Source: Bursaphelenchus xylophilus (taxonomy: Eukaryota > Nematoda > Chromadorea > Rhabditida > Aphelenchoididae). From it: 64,000 nt of DNA. A model generated the notes under the pieces. That model had not been told where the DNA came from. It worked only from the letters and a program-made list of their open reading frames with translations, and did no database searches. The stretch is taken from positions 5,084,001 to 5,148,000 of the forward strand of contig CAJFCV020000002.1 of NCBI GenBank assembly GCA_904066235.2, read 5' to 3'. This document shows positions 29,921 through 40,544 of the stretch, in pieces. Every line of letters starts with the position of its first letter. Within the stretch, counting starts at the first letter, position 1. Both the position numbers and the translations under genes were made by a program.

Positions 29921-31514
29921 TTATCTTCCTCCTCGAGTCCACGGTTGTTGCTGTTGTTGGATGTATTGTTGTTGCATCTGAAATCGTATTATCTCCGTCT
30001 TTTTGCTTACCTTTTTCCGCTCAGCTGGACTCGTAACAAATCGTAGAAGTCGCTGTCTTCGGGGATCGAATTCTTTCTGGACTCTCGCCTTATCCGACGG
30101 CTTCGCATTTCTCCACAGATATTGGACGAAAAGTCTTCGTTTGAAGTCCATGTTGAAGTTCTCAGCTTTGTCGGCGGGGACTATCTTGTCTATCATTGTA
30201 ACTATCCGATGGAACGAGGTGCAGGTGTTCCAGAAACTATAGAATCTAATCACCTTGTACACATGTTCCAGAGCAACTTTCTCGCCTCTCTGACTCTTGC
30301 TGGTCACGGACATTGAGGACCGGGGTGTGGTTGCACTCGAGGCAGCGGCTGTTGTTGGGAGACTTGAGCTTGTTGATGGTCCTTGTTGATTTGGAGGCAT
30401 TCCCAGACTCGCTCCTCCAGACATTGGTGTTGTTGTAGCCAGTCTGGCCGAGATTATCTTCCCTCGAGCTGTGATGCAATTTACTCGGTAGAACTTCCTG
30501 AGATCTTCACTATAGAAGTATTTGGTAGGTCTGGACGTATGCCGCCACCATTGATCATCACCCATGATATCGCCCATCTTGATCTTGTCTCCATCCACAA
30601 TGAAGCAGTAATTGTCAGCGACCATTGTAGGGGGAACCGAGTTACTGAGCATGCTTTCCGGAGCGTTCATTAGATTCTCGAGAGCAGCTTCTGTTTGGAC
30701 AGTATCATGATGTACACTATGAACGGGCATATCTCGATGATATATGACCGGATCATCGTGGGAGAGAAGGGCTTCGGCTGATAATCCGCTGTCAACTAAT
30801 TCGAATCCACCCAAATCAATATCGAATAAGGGCGAGGTTGTATATGAGGAGCTAGAAGAGGTATCGTGAAGCAGTGAACTGTAACAGGGATTAGGGTTAG
30901 GACACGACAAGAGGTAACTACGACAGCATTAGACATGATCACCGACCTGGATGTATCTTCGGAAGGTTCGGGGGTAGGTAGTCTGATAGGAACGGGTCCC
31001 TTGAAGGCAGTGTGACATTGAACTTGAGCTTTTTCGTCGACCATCTCCTCGTGAGTCGCGGGATTGGCCTGTGTCTCGAGGGTGGAGGGGACGAAAGTAG
31101 GGATGGGCGAGTGTAATTCGGGGGAGGAGATGTCTTGTGGGGAGACCGGGGAAAGCACCTGTACATCGGGGGAACACGTTTTGGGAGGCCATTCGAATGG
31201 CGTGTACGGCAGTTCGGTGTGAGGATAAATTTCATCAATGTAAGGGTAAATGGGAGATCTAAGGGATCACGTAGGTCAAGGGGAAGGTGGTTTACAGACT
31301 TACCGAACACGAGATAAGGGTTGTTGGACATCATCGAGTAACTGGACATAGGAAATCCAATCTTCGATGCAGGTCACGGCCGCTGGCTGAAAATAAAAAA
31401 TGATTTTTATATTATTTTAGGTCAGATAGTGAAGGTAGGTGCAAGCATGTGCTGCGTTTTTACAACAAAAACTGGGAATCCATTACGGGCACTACAATTC
31501 ACACATCAAACCAT
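29921..31514 (-). CDS. Unrecognised protein with conserved central block and poly-Gln end
   Basis: I do not recognise a named family. Exons: 31304-31386, 30947-31258, 30011-30878, 29921-29977, 439 codons without the start Met. An in-frame start is offered only by an ATG at 31512-31514 followed at once by a GT donor (ATG|GTTTGATG), giving MPAAVTCIEDWISYVQLLDD; this start is tentative. The N-terminal half is acidic, Ser/Pro-rich and probably disordered (SPDVQVLSPVSPQDISSPE). The centre reads like a folded domain (YCFIVDGDKIKMGDIM, WWRHTSRPTKYFYSEDLRKF, YRVNCITARGKIISARL). A second helical, basic unit runs from HVYKVIRFYSFWNTC to RRQRLLRFVTSPAERKK, and the protein ends with Gln-rich MQQQYIQQQQQPW. 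The composition suggests a nuclear regulator, which is inference. It lies directly behind the TWK channel on the same strand. Confidence 0.65.
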
Positions 31515-31524
31515 AAGCGAACCG

Positions 31525-34500
31525 TTAAAAATTGGTATTTTGGTTGAAAGCAGCATCCTTTGGCACTGAAGCTAAACTGGACATGTCTTCTTCTTGGTTT
31601 ACGATCAAATATCTGGGTGAAATATTCAGCCAATCCATTTCCACAATCGGGTCCTTATTTCTGGCCAATCGGGCTTTCTTCTTTCTCTTGAGAACTGGTT
31701 GAGGTTGTTCATTGTTGCTTGTACTTGCCCCAAATGTCAGTTGAATATTCCCACCGGTTAATTGAGTCATTGTTCTTATAGTGCTGTTTGTTGGGATGAA
31801 AGAACATCGCTTCCTGACGGCTGTGAACATCTCCAGCACTCTCGATCGTCTCGTGGATTCATGAGGGACAACGGAGAAAGCGGAAGCAGTGGGGAAATTG
31901 CGGGAGGGCTGGTGGGGTTGTTCTAGGAACATCCGGACATGAGGATGTTCCCTAAACTCAAGTAGAACATGACCTTTTTCGAGATCATGAACAGCCGCCA
32001 AATGAGAAAGTAAATAAGGAGGGAACCGGCGAGAAAGATACAGTAGGATAGGGTTAGAAGAAGGGGTTAGTATTCGGGGGAACAAGAAAGGGATACTGTG
32101 TTCCGAGCGGGACCTCCTTACATTAGATGAAAGAGAGGAACAGGATTGGGATGGGAACCATTCAGTTCCTTGAATGGCGTTGAATAAGGTAGGGGAGTTA
32201 GGTCGCTCAATATCTCCTGGACAGCTGACTAATCTTCTGGCTTGACGAGCTTGGGCTGCTGAAATTATATAAATTCAACTGGACTTATACACAGCTGAAT
32301 TAGGAGTAAAAGGACACAAAATGACTGACCAATTTCCTTCAGATTAGGCCAAGGTCCATCGAATGAGAACTTGAATGACGTCACTGATCCCTGAGGCGAT
32401 TGATCTTGATCGAACATCCTTTCTCGTTCGCAAACCGAAGGAGATGTGTGGATACTGCAATGCTCAGACACTGCGGGTCCAGAAACGTCAGATCCTCCCA
32501 TCCTGTCCTCAGTGTCATCCCAGTTGTTGTACATCCAATCTCGTCCAGCTTCCGATGAATTGCTCAGAGGAGTCTCGGGTCTTGGCATCAGAGTCGCATG
32601 GAATTGTTCATGCCCTTCTACGGCTGTTGACATGGCCGTCTCTACATTATCGAGGCTAGACATTCCAATGATCGATTCTTCCACTTCCTGTTGATCGGTC
32701 GTTAATCCACCCCTGGTCAACTCATCATTAACTAGAGTTTCATCTGCTTGCCACTCCGCAACTTCTTCATTCGATCTTAAAGATGCCTTCTCTTGCTGTT
32801 CATTCTGCCATAGCTCATTGGCAGAGTTGAGATTCAACTTCGGAGGTGCTGGTTTGGCTTGTTGGACTTCTCTGCAATTAAATTGTTTGGCTTAAAGTAA
32901 TCTTTACTTACTTTTGTTGTTCTTGTACAACATGATGTATCATCTGCATCACATCTTCTGTATTTCCCATAGCCAACTTTCTCTCAATCATTCTTCGTCG
33001 TTTCAGCATCTGAAGAATATCTGTACCTCGGAATTTACGGCCGAAGTAATGGATCTTTTGGATGTATTTGATGCCGACCAAGTCAATACACATAGTCGTC
33101 ACAGCCAGTCCAACCCCGAGATATATGAGCATTAATAGGATATATTCATGTCTTTCGGGGACAAGATCCCCAAACCCGATTGTAGTCAACGAAACAAAAC
33201 CTAAAAGGTTATAAAGTCGCGGAAATAATTCCAGGATGAAAAAAGATGAACTTACAGTAGTAGAAGGCGTCCATATAGCTCCATGACTCTATATACGAAA
33301 ATAAGACACCTCCAAATGCAATGTATAACTGAAAGTGTAAGAATAAAGGATGGTTTGAATGCGAGTCTTACCAATAATATGATAAATACGAGGAAAACGG
33401 GGACTTCTGTCCGATCGAAGTCCTCCCAGTCGATCTGCCCGTTCCTCTCCGAATCCCCGGTCTCTGTATCCGCTTCTGAATCCATTTTCTCATTCTTGCT
33501 CATCATTCTGACCAGTGTAATCTTGCACCATCTCTTCCCTTCCAACATCTTCTTGTACAACCAAATTGTGCATTCGGAGAGAAATTTACCCAAATCTCCA
33601 ATTGTAATGATAGCCAGAGGTGCGCCGAACAAAGCAAAGGCCACACAAAATAATCGGCCTTTCATTGTGACCGGAACCACATTCCCATAGCCTAAAGACA
33701 TAAGAGAAAGTACTGTAACTGCCTACCGATGGTGGCCATGGTTGTGGCCGCGAAGAAAAGAGAACTGGAAGATGTCCAAAGCTTCCCTCCGGATTCTGAT
33801 CGACTTTTGGATGAAGAACGATGCCGTTTTTCTCTCGGATCCCTCTCGGCTTTGCTCATTCTCACATCCCCATACCTGACATACTGATCTTTGTAGACTT
33901 TATACAAGTTCTGATTGAATGTTTCCAGTGCTCGACTCATTTGTCGGACCCATTCCTCTTGATTGACGTAACCAGAACCCCCGGATTTCTCCCAGATGAG
34001 TTCTATTAGATCCGTCCGGACGTTGTTTATCTTGGCAATGCCATCTCTTTTGAGCTGAATGTCAGTTTAGTCATCATTTTTGTTGTGCTTACCATGTCTT
34101 CGTGTGGCGATTCTATTGAGTGGAAAATAAATGCGCCAACCATGGCATAGATGCAGACTACGAGGACAAGGGCGACATGGGGAAGAACGAGGCGAAGGTA
34201 CTGAAATTGGGAGGTTATTGTAAAGGCATTGCTTAAAAAAATAACTTACGAATTTCGGACCGTGATTTCTATACTGAACAGGTATCTCATTAGAAATATT
34301 TTGATGTAACTTTTAAATGCATAAAAATTGTATAAAGTTTTTGAAAAAAATTTTTTTTTGATTACAAAAATTCTAATGAGATACCTGCTCCAACTGAATC
34401 AAGATCTGCTGGGGATTTCCCCGCTGAAGATTGCGCTGATGCTGCCTCCAGGAATACCCCCGCCACGCCATGTCTTTATGAAAGACATGAACAAAGAAGG

Positions 34501-34628
34501 CGATAAAAATATTTGCAAATCCCCCCGGGGCCCACGGCGTTTTAACTAACCTTCTTCAACTTGTGGTCGTTGTTCTTTTCGGTGTTCTCCAGCAACAGCT
34601 CGATCTCCTTCCGTTGTTCTTCGTCCAT
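31525..34628 (-). CDS. Two-pore-domain potassium channel, TWK family
   Basis: K2P channels carry background potassium current in excitable cells. Exons: 34551-34628, 34385-34423, 34250-34273, 34093-34200, 33727-34054, 33372-33691, 33256-33328, 32912-33200, 32330-32871, 31525-32258; 844 codons. Order: cytosolic N-tail (MDEEQRKEIELLLEN), M1 (LPHVALVLVVCIYAMVGAFI), extracellular cap, P1 with filter TIGYGNV, M2 (FCVAFALFGAPLAIITIGDLG), a charged loop, M3 (VFLVFIILLLYIAFGGVLFSYIE), P2 with filter TIGFGDL, M4 (ILLMLIYLGVGLAVTTMC). A very long C-terminal tail of about 450 residues is acidic then basic. The first two exon junctions rest on phase and splice quality, and MAWRGY at 34471 is an alternative start. 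The last exon may contain an unrecognised intron. Exon 3 is an 8-codon micro-exon beside an intron with complementary ends. Confidence 0.9.
34276..34390 (-). repeat. Inverted repeat spanning both ends of a TWK intron
   Basis: Arms 34276-34295 and 34371-34390 are 20 nt each with one mismatch (core CAGGTATCTCATTAGAA). On minus, the first arm contains the exon end and donor (CAG|GTATCT). The second arm ends in the last bases before the acceptor AG at 34274-34275. Pairing would bring the two splice sites together. Confidence 0.8.
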
Positions 34629-36241
34629 GCCCGGGATGCGTGCTCTTATTTGGGGCTCAGCTCATGTTTTGTGGGTCCACCGGCAATCCCATCAAACATC
34701 CACCTTCTCCTTTCTTTTCCTGCCGATAAATGGTGGTCAATTTGGAGGTGGGGAAGGGGAGTGCGGCCATGAAAGGGTCAGTCTGACACTTTAAACGCCC
34801 GCGGCAAAAAAGGTGAAGATGAAGAGGACAACAGTTAGGAATCAAAGAGTGAGTGATAGATCAAAGGTGATTACAACGGAAATACTTGAGGTATCAGAAG
34901 CTGATCGGCCCCAAACTTTTTGTGTTTGTTTTGCATAGAACATCAAATGAAAGTGTTTCCGTGCGTTGGCAGGCGCAGCAAGATATTCAACTTTTGGCGA
35001 GAGGCTACGGAAAATGAAGGAACGGCAGAAAAAAACTGTAGAAGTTGATGCGGAAAAATTCCTTAAAGACTTCAATCTGAATTTTTTGCTCCTTTTAATC
35101 AAATTTTTTTTGTGCCTCATAACTGTATGACTTAACTCATGTTAATCATAAAAGTAATACTTTTTCATCCTGTTTAGCGTTACAAAATCTTCCTCAAAGA
35201 TTCATTTCAACTACCCGCAATTCTTGTCTACTTTTTTTGAAAAATGTTTTGTCATCGCCCAAATTAAAGTTTCAGAAATCAAACGATTTTTTATGCAATT
35301 TATTACAACCTAATAACCTTCGCCATGTGTTAAAACATCAAAGGAATTCAGTTTTTTTCAACGGAACCAAGTGGGTGACAGATCTACAGTCATCATTCTA
35401 CGACCCCAGTAACAGCCGCCCAATTACCGCTAAAAGGAGACATCGGCTGCGACGTCAAAAAGGACGTGTTCATTAATCAAGGGCCGAGGCTCGGAGCGCG
35501 GAGTGATAATCCTCCGGTATTCCGAAAAACAGGAGCGGCCGGAAGCGAACAAACCCGGAAAACCAGATGGTTTCGGAGAGGGATGCCCTGAGGGGCGCAA
35601 GTGGAGGAATGCCGGCCGCCGCCGGGGGAGAAAACCACTTTCGGCCAAAAACACGGGGGGCCCGGTGCGCCCCACATTCGGACCTTCGCGAATACCGCTC
35701 CGGTGCACAATTCCGGTCGAAAACGAGGAGATGCGTGTTTCCCCCGGCTCCGCTTCTTCCCCTCCGGGCATTTTATGACGCCGACCCAATTAATTCGAAA
35801 TGAGCGGCCAGGTTAAACCTCGGCCCGTCTGCGCATTCCGCCCGACGGGTTTAATTGACGGCCCTGAAAGGGAAGTTCCGAACCTTTGGGCCTTTCCTTC
35901 TTCGCCCTGAGGCAGTCGGGCAAAAAACCCAATCTAAACCGCGACGCTTACTCATTCGAGATGGGCCTTATCTCGGCGATGAGTAAATTTGGGTCTGCCC
36001 ACTTTTCCCCTCCGGCCATAAAATCGCGCAACTCCATCAGGCCGGTTTAACTTTTTTTTTGCGGGAGAGGGATGAAACGTTTTTTTATGTAAGCGGAATT
36101 CCGAATGCAAGTCCGACGTCACAGGATGTGCTCTTCGAGAAGAAAACCTGGACATCCGCTGCTCGGTCAGAGAACAGAATTGCGTTGAATAACCGTTTAC
36201 TATACAGCATAAATACAGAATACAATGTACACTAAAGTTGT
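34629..36241. other. TWK upstream region with a GC-rich island
   Basis: No gene was recognised. 34630-35430 is ordinary AT-rich flank. About 35440-35960 is strikingly GC- and CpG-rich, with runs such as GCCGGCCGCCGCCGGGGGAG. Frames in the island lack family features and sit on both strands, so I read it as regulatory or simple compositional structure rather than coding. Confidence 0.45.
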
Positions 36242-38140
36242 TTAAGAGTTCTTCTCCGGGATGGCGATCGTTACGCACTTAGTCTCGGTGTAGTTTTCGA
36301 GGGCATATTCTCCCAATTCACGTCCAATTCCACTCAGTTTGAAGCCGCCGAAGGGTGCGGCGGCATCAAAAACATTGTAACAGTTGACCCAGACAGTACC
36401 AGCTTCCAAGCTGTTGGCCATGTAGATGGCCTTGTTCACATCCTTCGTGATCACACCAGCTGCCAGACCGTAAATGGAGGCATGGGCCTTGCTGATCAGA
36501 TCCTTGATATCGTCGAATTTGATTACGGACATGACGGGACCGAAGATCTCTTCTTGCGCAATCTTCATGTTGTTGTCGACATTCGCAAAGACAGTTGGCT
36601 GAACAAAGTAGCCTTTATCTCCATGTCGAGCACCTCCTGCGACTAATTGAGCGCCCTCATCTTTTCCGATATTAATGTAGTTCAGGATCCGAGAGAGCTG
36701 TTCTTGATCAACTTGAGGGCCTTGTTCGGTGGTGGGAAGGAAGGGATTTCCTAGTTTCCGGCTTTCAGCCAAGGCCTTGGCTCTGGCGATAAATTCATCG
36801 TAGATTTTGCCTTCAACAAAAACTCTTGTTCCTGCACTGCAAGTCTGGCCTTGGTTGAAGAAAACGCCTTGAGAAGTGGTGTTGACGGCGTGATCCACTG
36901 CAAATTGAAAGTTCATAACATGATAAATGCAGCAGGCTATCAGTAAGCCATTCAAAAGAACTGTGCAAAATGAACTCACAATCAGCATCAGCAAAGACAA
37001 TATTTGGTGATTTTCCTCCCAATTCCAGAGTAATTCTCTTCAAATTACTCTCGGCCGCAGCCAACATGATCAATCTACCGACCTCAGTAGATCCCGTAAA
37101 AGCGACTTTCTGGACATCGGGATGAGCAGCCAAAGCATGGCCAGCGGTTGGGCCATAGCCAGGGACAATGTTCAAAACACCCGGAGGGAATCCAGCTTCG
37201 GCCGCCAATTTGGCCACGTGAAGAGCGGTCAGAGGAGTTTGTTCGGCCGTCTTCATGACCACCGTGTTACCGGCAGCCAAGGCTGGGCCCAGTTTCCAGG
37301 CTTGCATGAGAAGGGGGAAGTTCCAGGGGATGATTTGCCCGACAACCCCAACTGGATGATGCTGGGTGTAGGTGAAGTATTTGCCTCGGACTGGGATGGT
37401 CTTACCCTCGATCTTGTCCGCCCATCCGGCGTAGTATCTAAAACAAAAGTGCTGTCATCGTCTCCTGCTTTATGAGATGATAATTTGGGTAATATCTTAC
37501 CTATAACATTCAATGGAAAGATGCAGATCTCCCAGATACGAAACGGCGTAAGGTTTTCCATTGTCTAAGGTTTCCAGACTCTAAAAGAACATGTATGACC
37601 CGCCTTTATAGTATTGCATTGAGTCTGCCAGTACGGTTACACTCACCGACAAATAAACTTTGTCCCGTTCCATTAAGTCTGCCAACTTGTAGAGTAATCT
37701 TCCTCGATCCGAAGCATCCATTGTTCTCCATGGCGATCCCAACTCAAAGGCCTTTTTGGCCGCCTCAACAGCATCGTTAATATCAGCGGCATCTCCTTCT
37801 TGAATGTCGGTGATCTTCTCTCCAGTAGCCGGGTTCAGCGTTGGGAAAGTGCGGCCGGAACGGGAGTTACGCCATTCGTTGTTGATGAAGATCTAAAGTG
37901 ACGGTACTAATTTATATCTTTTATTTTTATGAGAAAGCTCTTCTGACTACATCTTTTGAAAGTCTTTGATAGTAAGAAATACTTTTGAATGGCTAATTTC
38001 ATCCGTTTAGAACCGATTGAAACTACCCATACCTTTGTGGTGAAGTCATCAAACTGTTCGATGGGCTGTGGAATCGAGGAAGCGCATCTGACCGTGGCAG
38101 CCACAGCGGCCCTGGAACTCGGTGCAAGACGCGATAGCAT
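36242..38140 (-). CDS. alh-1: Mitochondrial aldehyde dehydrogenase (ALDH2 type)
   Basis: NAD-dependent oxidation of acetaldehyde and other aldehydes to acids in the mitochondrial matrix. Exons: 38033-38140, 37647-37892, 37501-37580, 36980-37437, 36242-36897; 515 codons (human precursor 517). The N-terminus [22 protein letters not shown] is a typical Arg/Ser-rich presequence. ALDH landmarks in order are [20 protein letters not shown], the cofactor-site block [30 protein letters not shown], the general-base motif [15 protein letters not shown], the nucleophile in [18 protein letters not shown] (Cys317), [14 protein letters not shown], and [30 protein letters not shown]. It ends [16 protein letters not shown], very close to the vertebrate end. 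Confidence 0.96.
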
Positions 38141-40544
38141 CTCTCTTCTATCTCCTGAAATGAGACAAATAATAACATTTCTTTTCGTATTTATACAGGC
38201 CCCGCTTTCGGCGCGTGTGCACAACGTGATTCCCGATCATTTTTTATCGCTGCAAAATGAATGATAATGGTCTTCAAGTGGGGAAGAAGCGTTGGGCTGT
38301 TCTATGTAGGCTTATTTACGAGATAAGGCCACGAATAACCGCGTGCAAATACGTTTCAACACGTGGCTTAAGTGGGCGGAGCGGAGATCAGAGGCGTTGG
38401 TACCTGGGGCAAGGTCCGGCGAGATGAAACATTGCGATTTGTGTGTTCGGAGGAACAAAAGTTTGAACTAAATTGGGGGCTAAGGTAGTACAACCCCCCA
38501 GTCCAGTGCAGCCCCCCTTGACCCAGTATAAACTCCCTCATCCAATCTGAAGCGCTTACTCGGGATTGGGTTCTGTCGGCTATGATCATCGTTGCCTGAA
38601 CCAAAAGAACGAATTTGGACGGTAACTGGGGGTTTGAGCTAAAACGCCGGAGGTCATTTTACTCTAATTTGCATTTTTTGTATTATTCTAATTTTTTAAT
38701 TATGGGGGTGTGAAATGGACCAAACAGTGGGGGTTTGAACTACCTTTCGTGGGGGGCTGAACTACCAAAGCCTCCTAAATATTGTTCAAGAGACCATCAT
38801 CATTCAAAACTAATGATCGGTTTCACACAAACGATACTATAAGTTCTCAAAGGAAGACCAAGGCAGAACTTCTTTCTTGGTGAAAGAATAAAACTTTCAA
38901 CTTATTCATTAGCCAAGGAGAACCAATTTAAGCATAGCAAATCAACAACATCACCGTAAACAGATCGCTATCTTAAAGGGGAAGGGCTTCCTATTTACTA
39001 TAATAAAAAACAATAATAAAGAACAACAAACTTGTACTCTCAACTCGTATTTTACAAAGACCAACATATTCTTTAGATGAATGACTAAAAATACAAGAAG
39101 TTCATTTTCATGCATGCAGTTACAGTAATCTAAAAAACTCAAAATAAAAAATATTTTTTAAGATCTTGCAAGCATCTGCTCCGCTCGTTATTTATACAGC
39201 CGCAACAGTGCATAAAAATGAATTCATTCTATTTTGTGACGGATATCATCAAACACTCAGCCCCTTTTTAATGCTGTTGTCAACGTCCTTCTTATCTTTG
39301 TATCATTTGTGTTGAATTCTGCGTAGCCTTTTATTGACAGAGAACACTGATAAAGGGGGAAGCAATTTGTAAACAGATTTTAAGCGAAGTTTAAAATTTT
39401 TTACCGCCATGAATTTTGCAGGAATTGCCTGTAACAATTGTTACATCATCCAGCGAGAAGGAATGAGTCGAGGATGTAAAAGACATGTGAAAAAAAAAGA
39501 AAATAAACAAAGTAAAAAACTCCAGTAACTAAAAAACAACGATTCTTCGAATGAACGAGACCTTTCGGGGATACCGTAACTTTTGAACCTAGAAACAGAG
39601 TCTCAAGAGACTCCCAAATTCTTGCCTATAGCTTCTATGCAACGTTCAAACTCAAGATAACACAAAAAAAGGTTATATTTATTTTGACACCTTGATAAAT
39701 AAGCGAATGATACCCGCACCGCTATCTTTGTCTCAAATCAAAAAAACTGCCAAACGCCATCCTCTAAAATCTGTCAGAAAGCCCTAATAAATAATTTATG
39801 TGACTCAAAGACATTTCAGGAGATGCTTTCGGGTTCTTGTTTTCGAATCTCAATTACATGCAATAGTTCGACATTGGAGTGATTTAATCAGTATATTGAG
39901 TAAACAAATCTCTCTTTACACTTTTAATTGCCCACGGAACGTATCGTAATGTCATGCTCTTTGAAGTGAAATAAATTTATTACACTTGGCATCAATAGGA
40001 AAACTTGATATGCAGGTGTAATTGAAGTACTTATAGTAAAATATGCATGTTGATAGTGCTAACATTAAAACGAAATCTCAAACAAAAGCTTCTGAATCAT
40101 GCCCTTTGCATCTTACAATGCCTTTTTGACTGCTTTCCAGTCCTTCCAAATCACCTATAGTAATATAAACCAGATGTCCGACCTCTGAATGTTTGTGTTT
40201 AATTTCGTTTTTGCCTGCCGTTCGAGCCTCATTTCCCCTTGAAAGGTCGAGGAAAGCCAAGACTTTTATCAAAATTCTTTTTCCTCCAATAATTTCCAAC
40301 CTTTTCTCCCTTTGTTTTGGCCCAATTAAAAGCCAATTGTGGCCCTAAATGGCGGGGATTTACACATGCAGAGGTTGTTGGTGCAAAGAGCCGCACCCAA
40401 GGCCGTAAATGTTTTATGGCTTTTGCGCGAGGAGCCTTTGGTCTGAGCCTGAGAGACGCGGAAAACATGTGTCAGATCAGAGGTTGAAAGCGATCCCTCT
40501 CCTCTCGGGAACTCTTTTGTCTTCGTTTCAGCCCAAAACAAGCC
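38141..40544. other. Divergent intergenic region, alh-1 / mig-14
   Basis: 2.4 kb with no gene recognised. 38455-38775 holds inverted, imperfect copies of a G/C-run motif (GGTAGTTCAA next to CCCCC runs). 38800-40080 is AT-rich. A candidate SL acceptor for mig-14 lies at its right end and is listed separately. Confidence 0.4.
40518..40532 (+). promoter_or_regulatory. Candidate trans-splice acceptor of mig-14
   Basis: GTCTTCGTTTCAG ends at 40531, 13 nt before the Wntless ATG at 40545. A close, isolated 3' splice site in front of a start codon is typical of SL1 trans-splicing in nematodes. Confidence 0.5.

Noticed and set aside
35430..35816. Several overlapping frames of 70-120 codons in the GC-rich island
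   Set aside because: They lie on both strands at the same place and are rich in Pro/Arg/Gly, as expected when GC-rich DNA lacks stop codons. No splice pattern or homology supports them.
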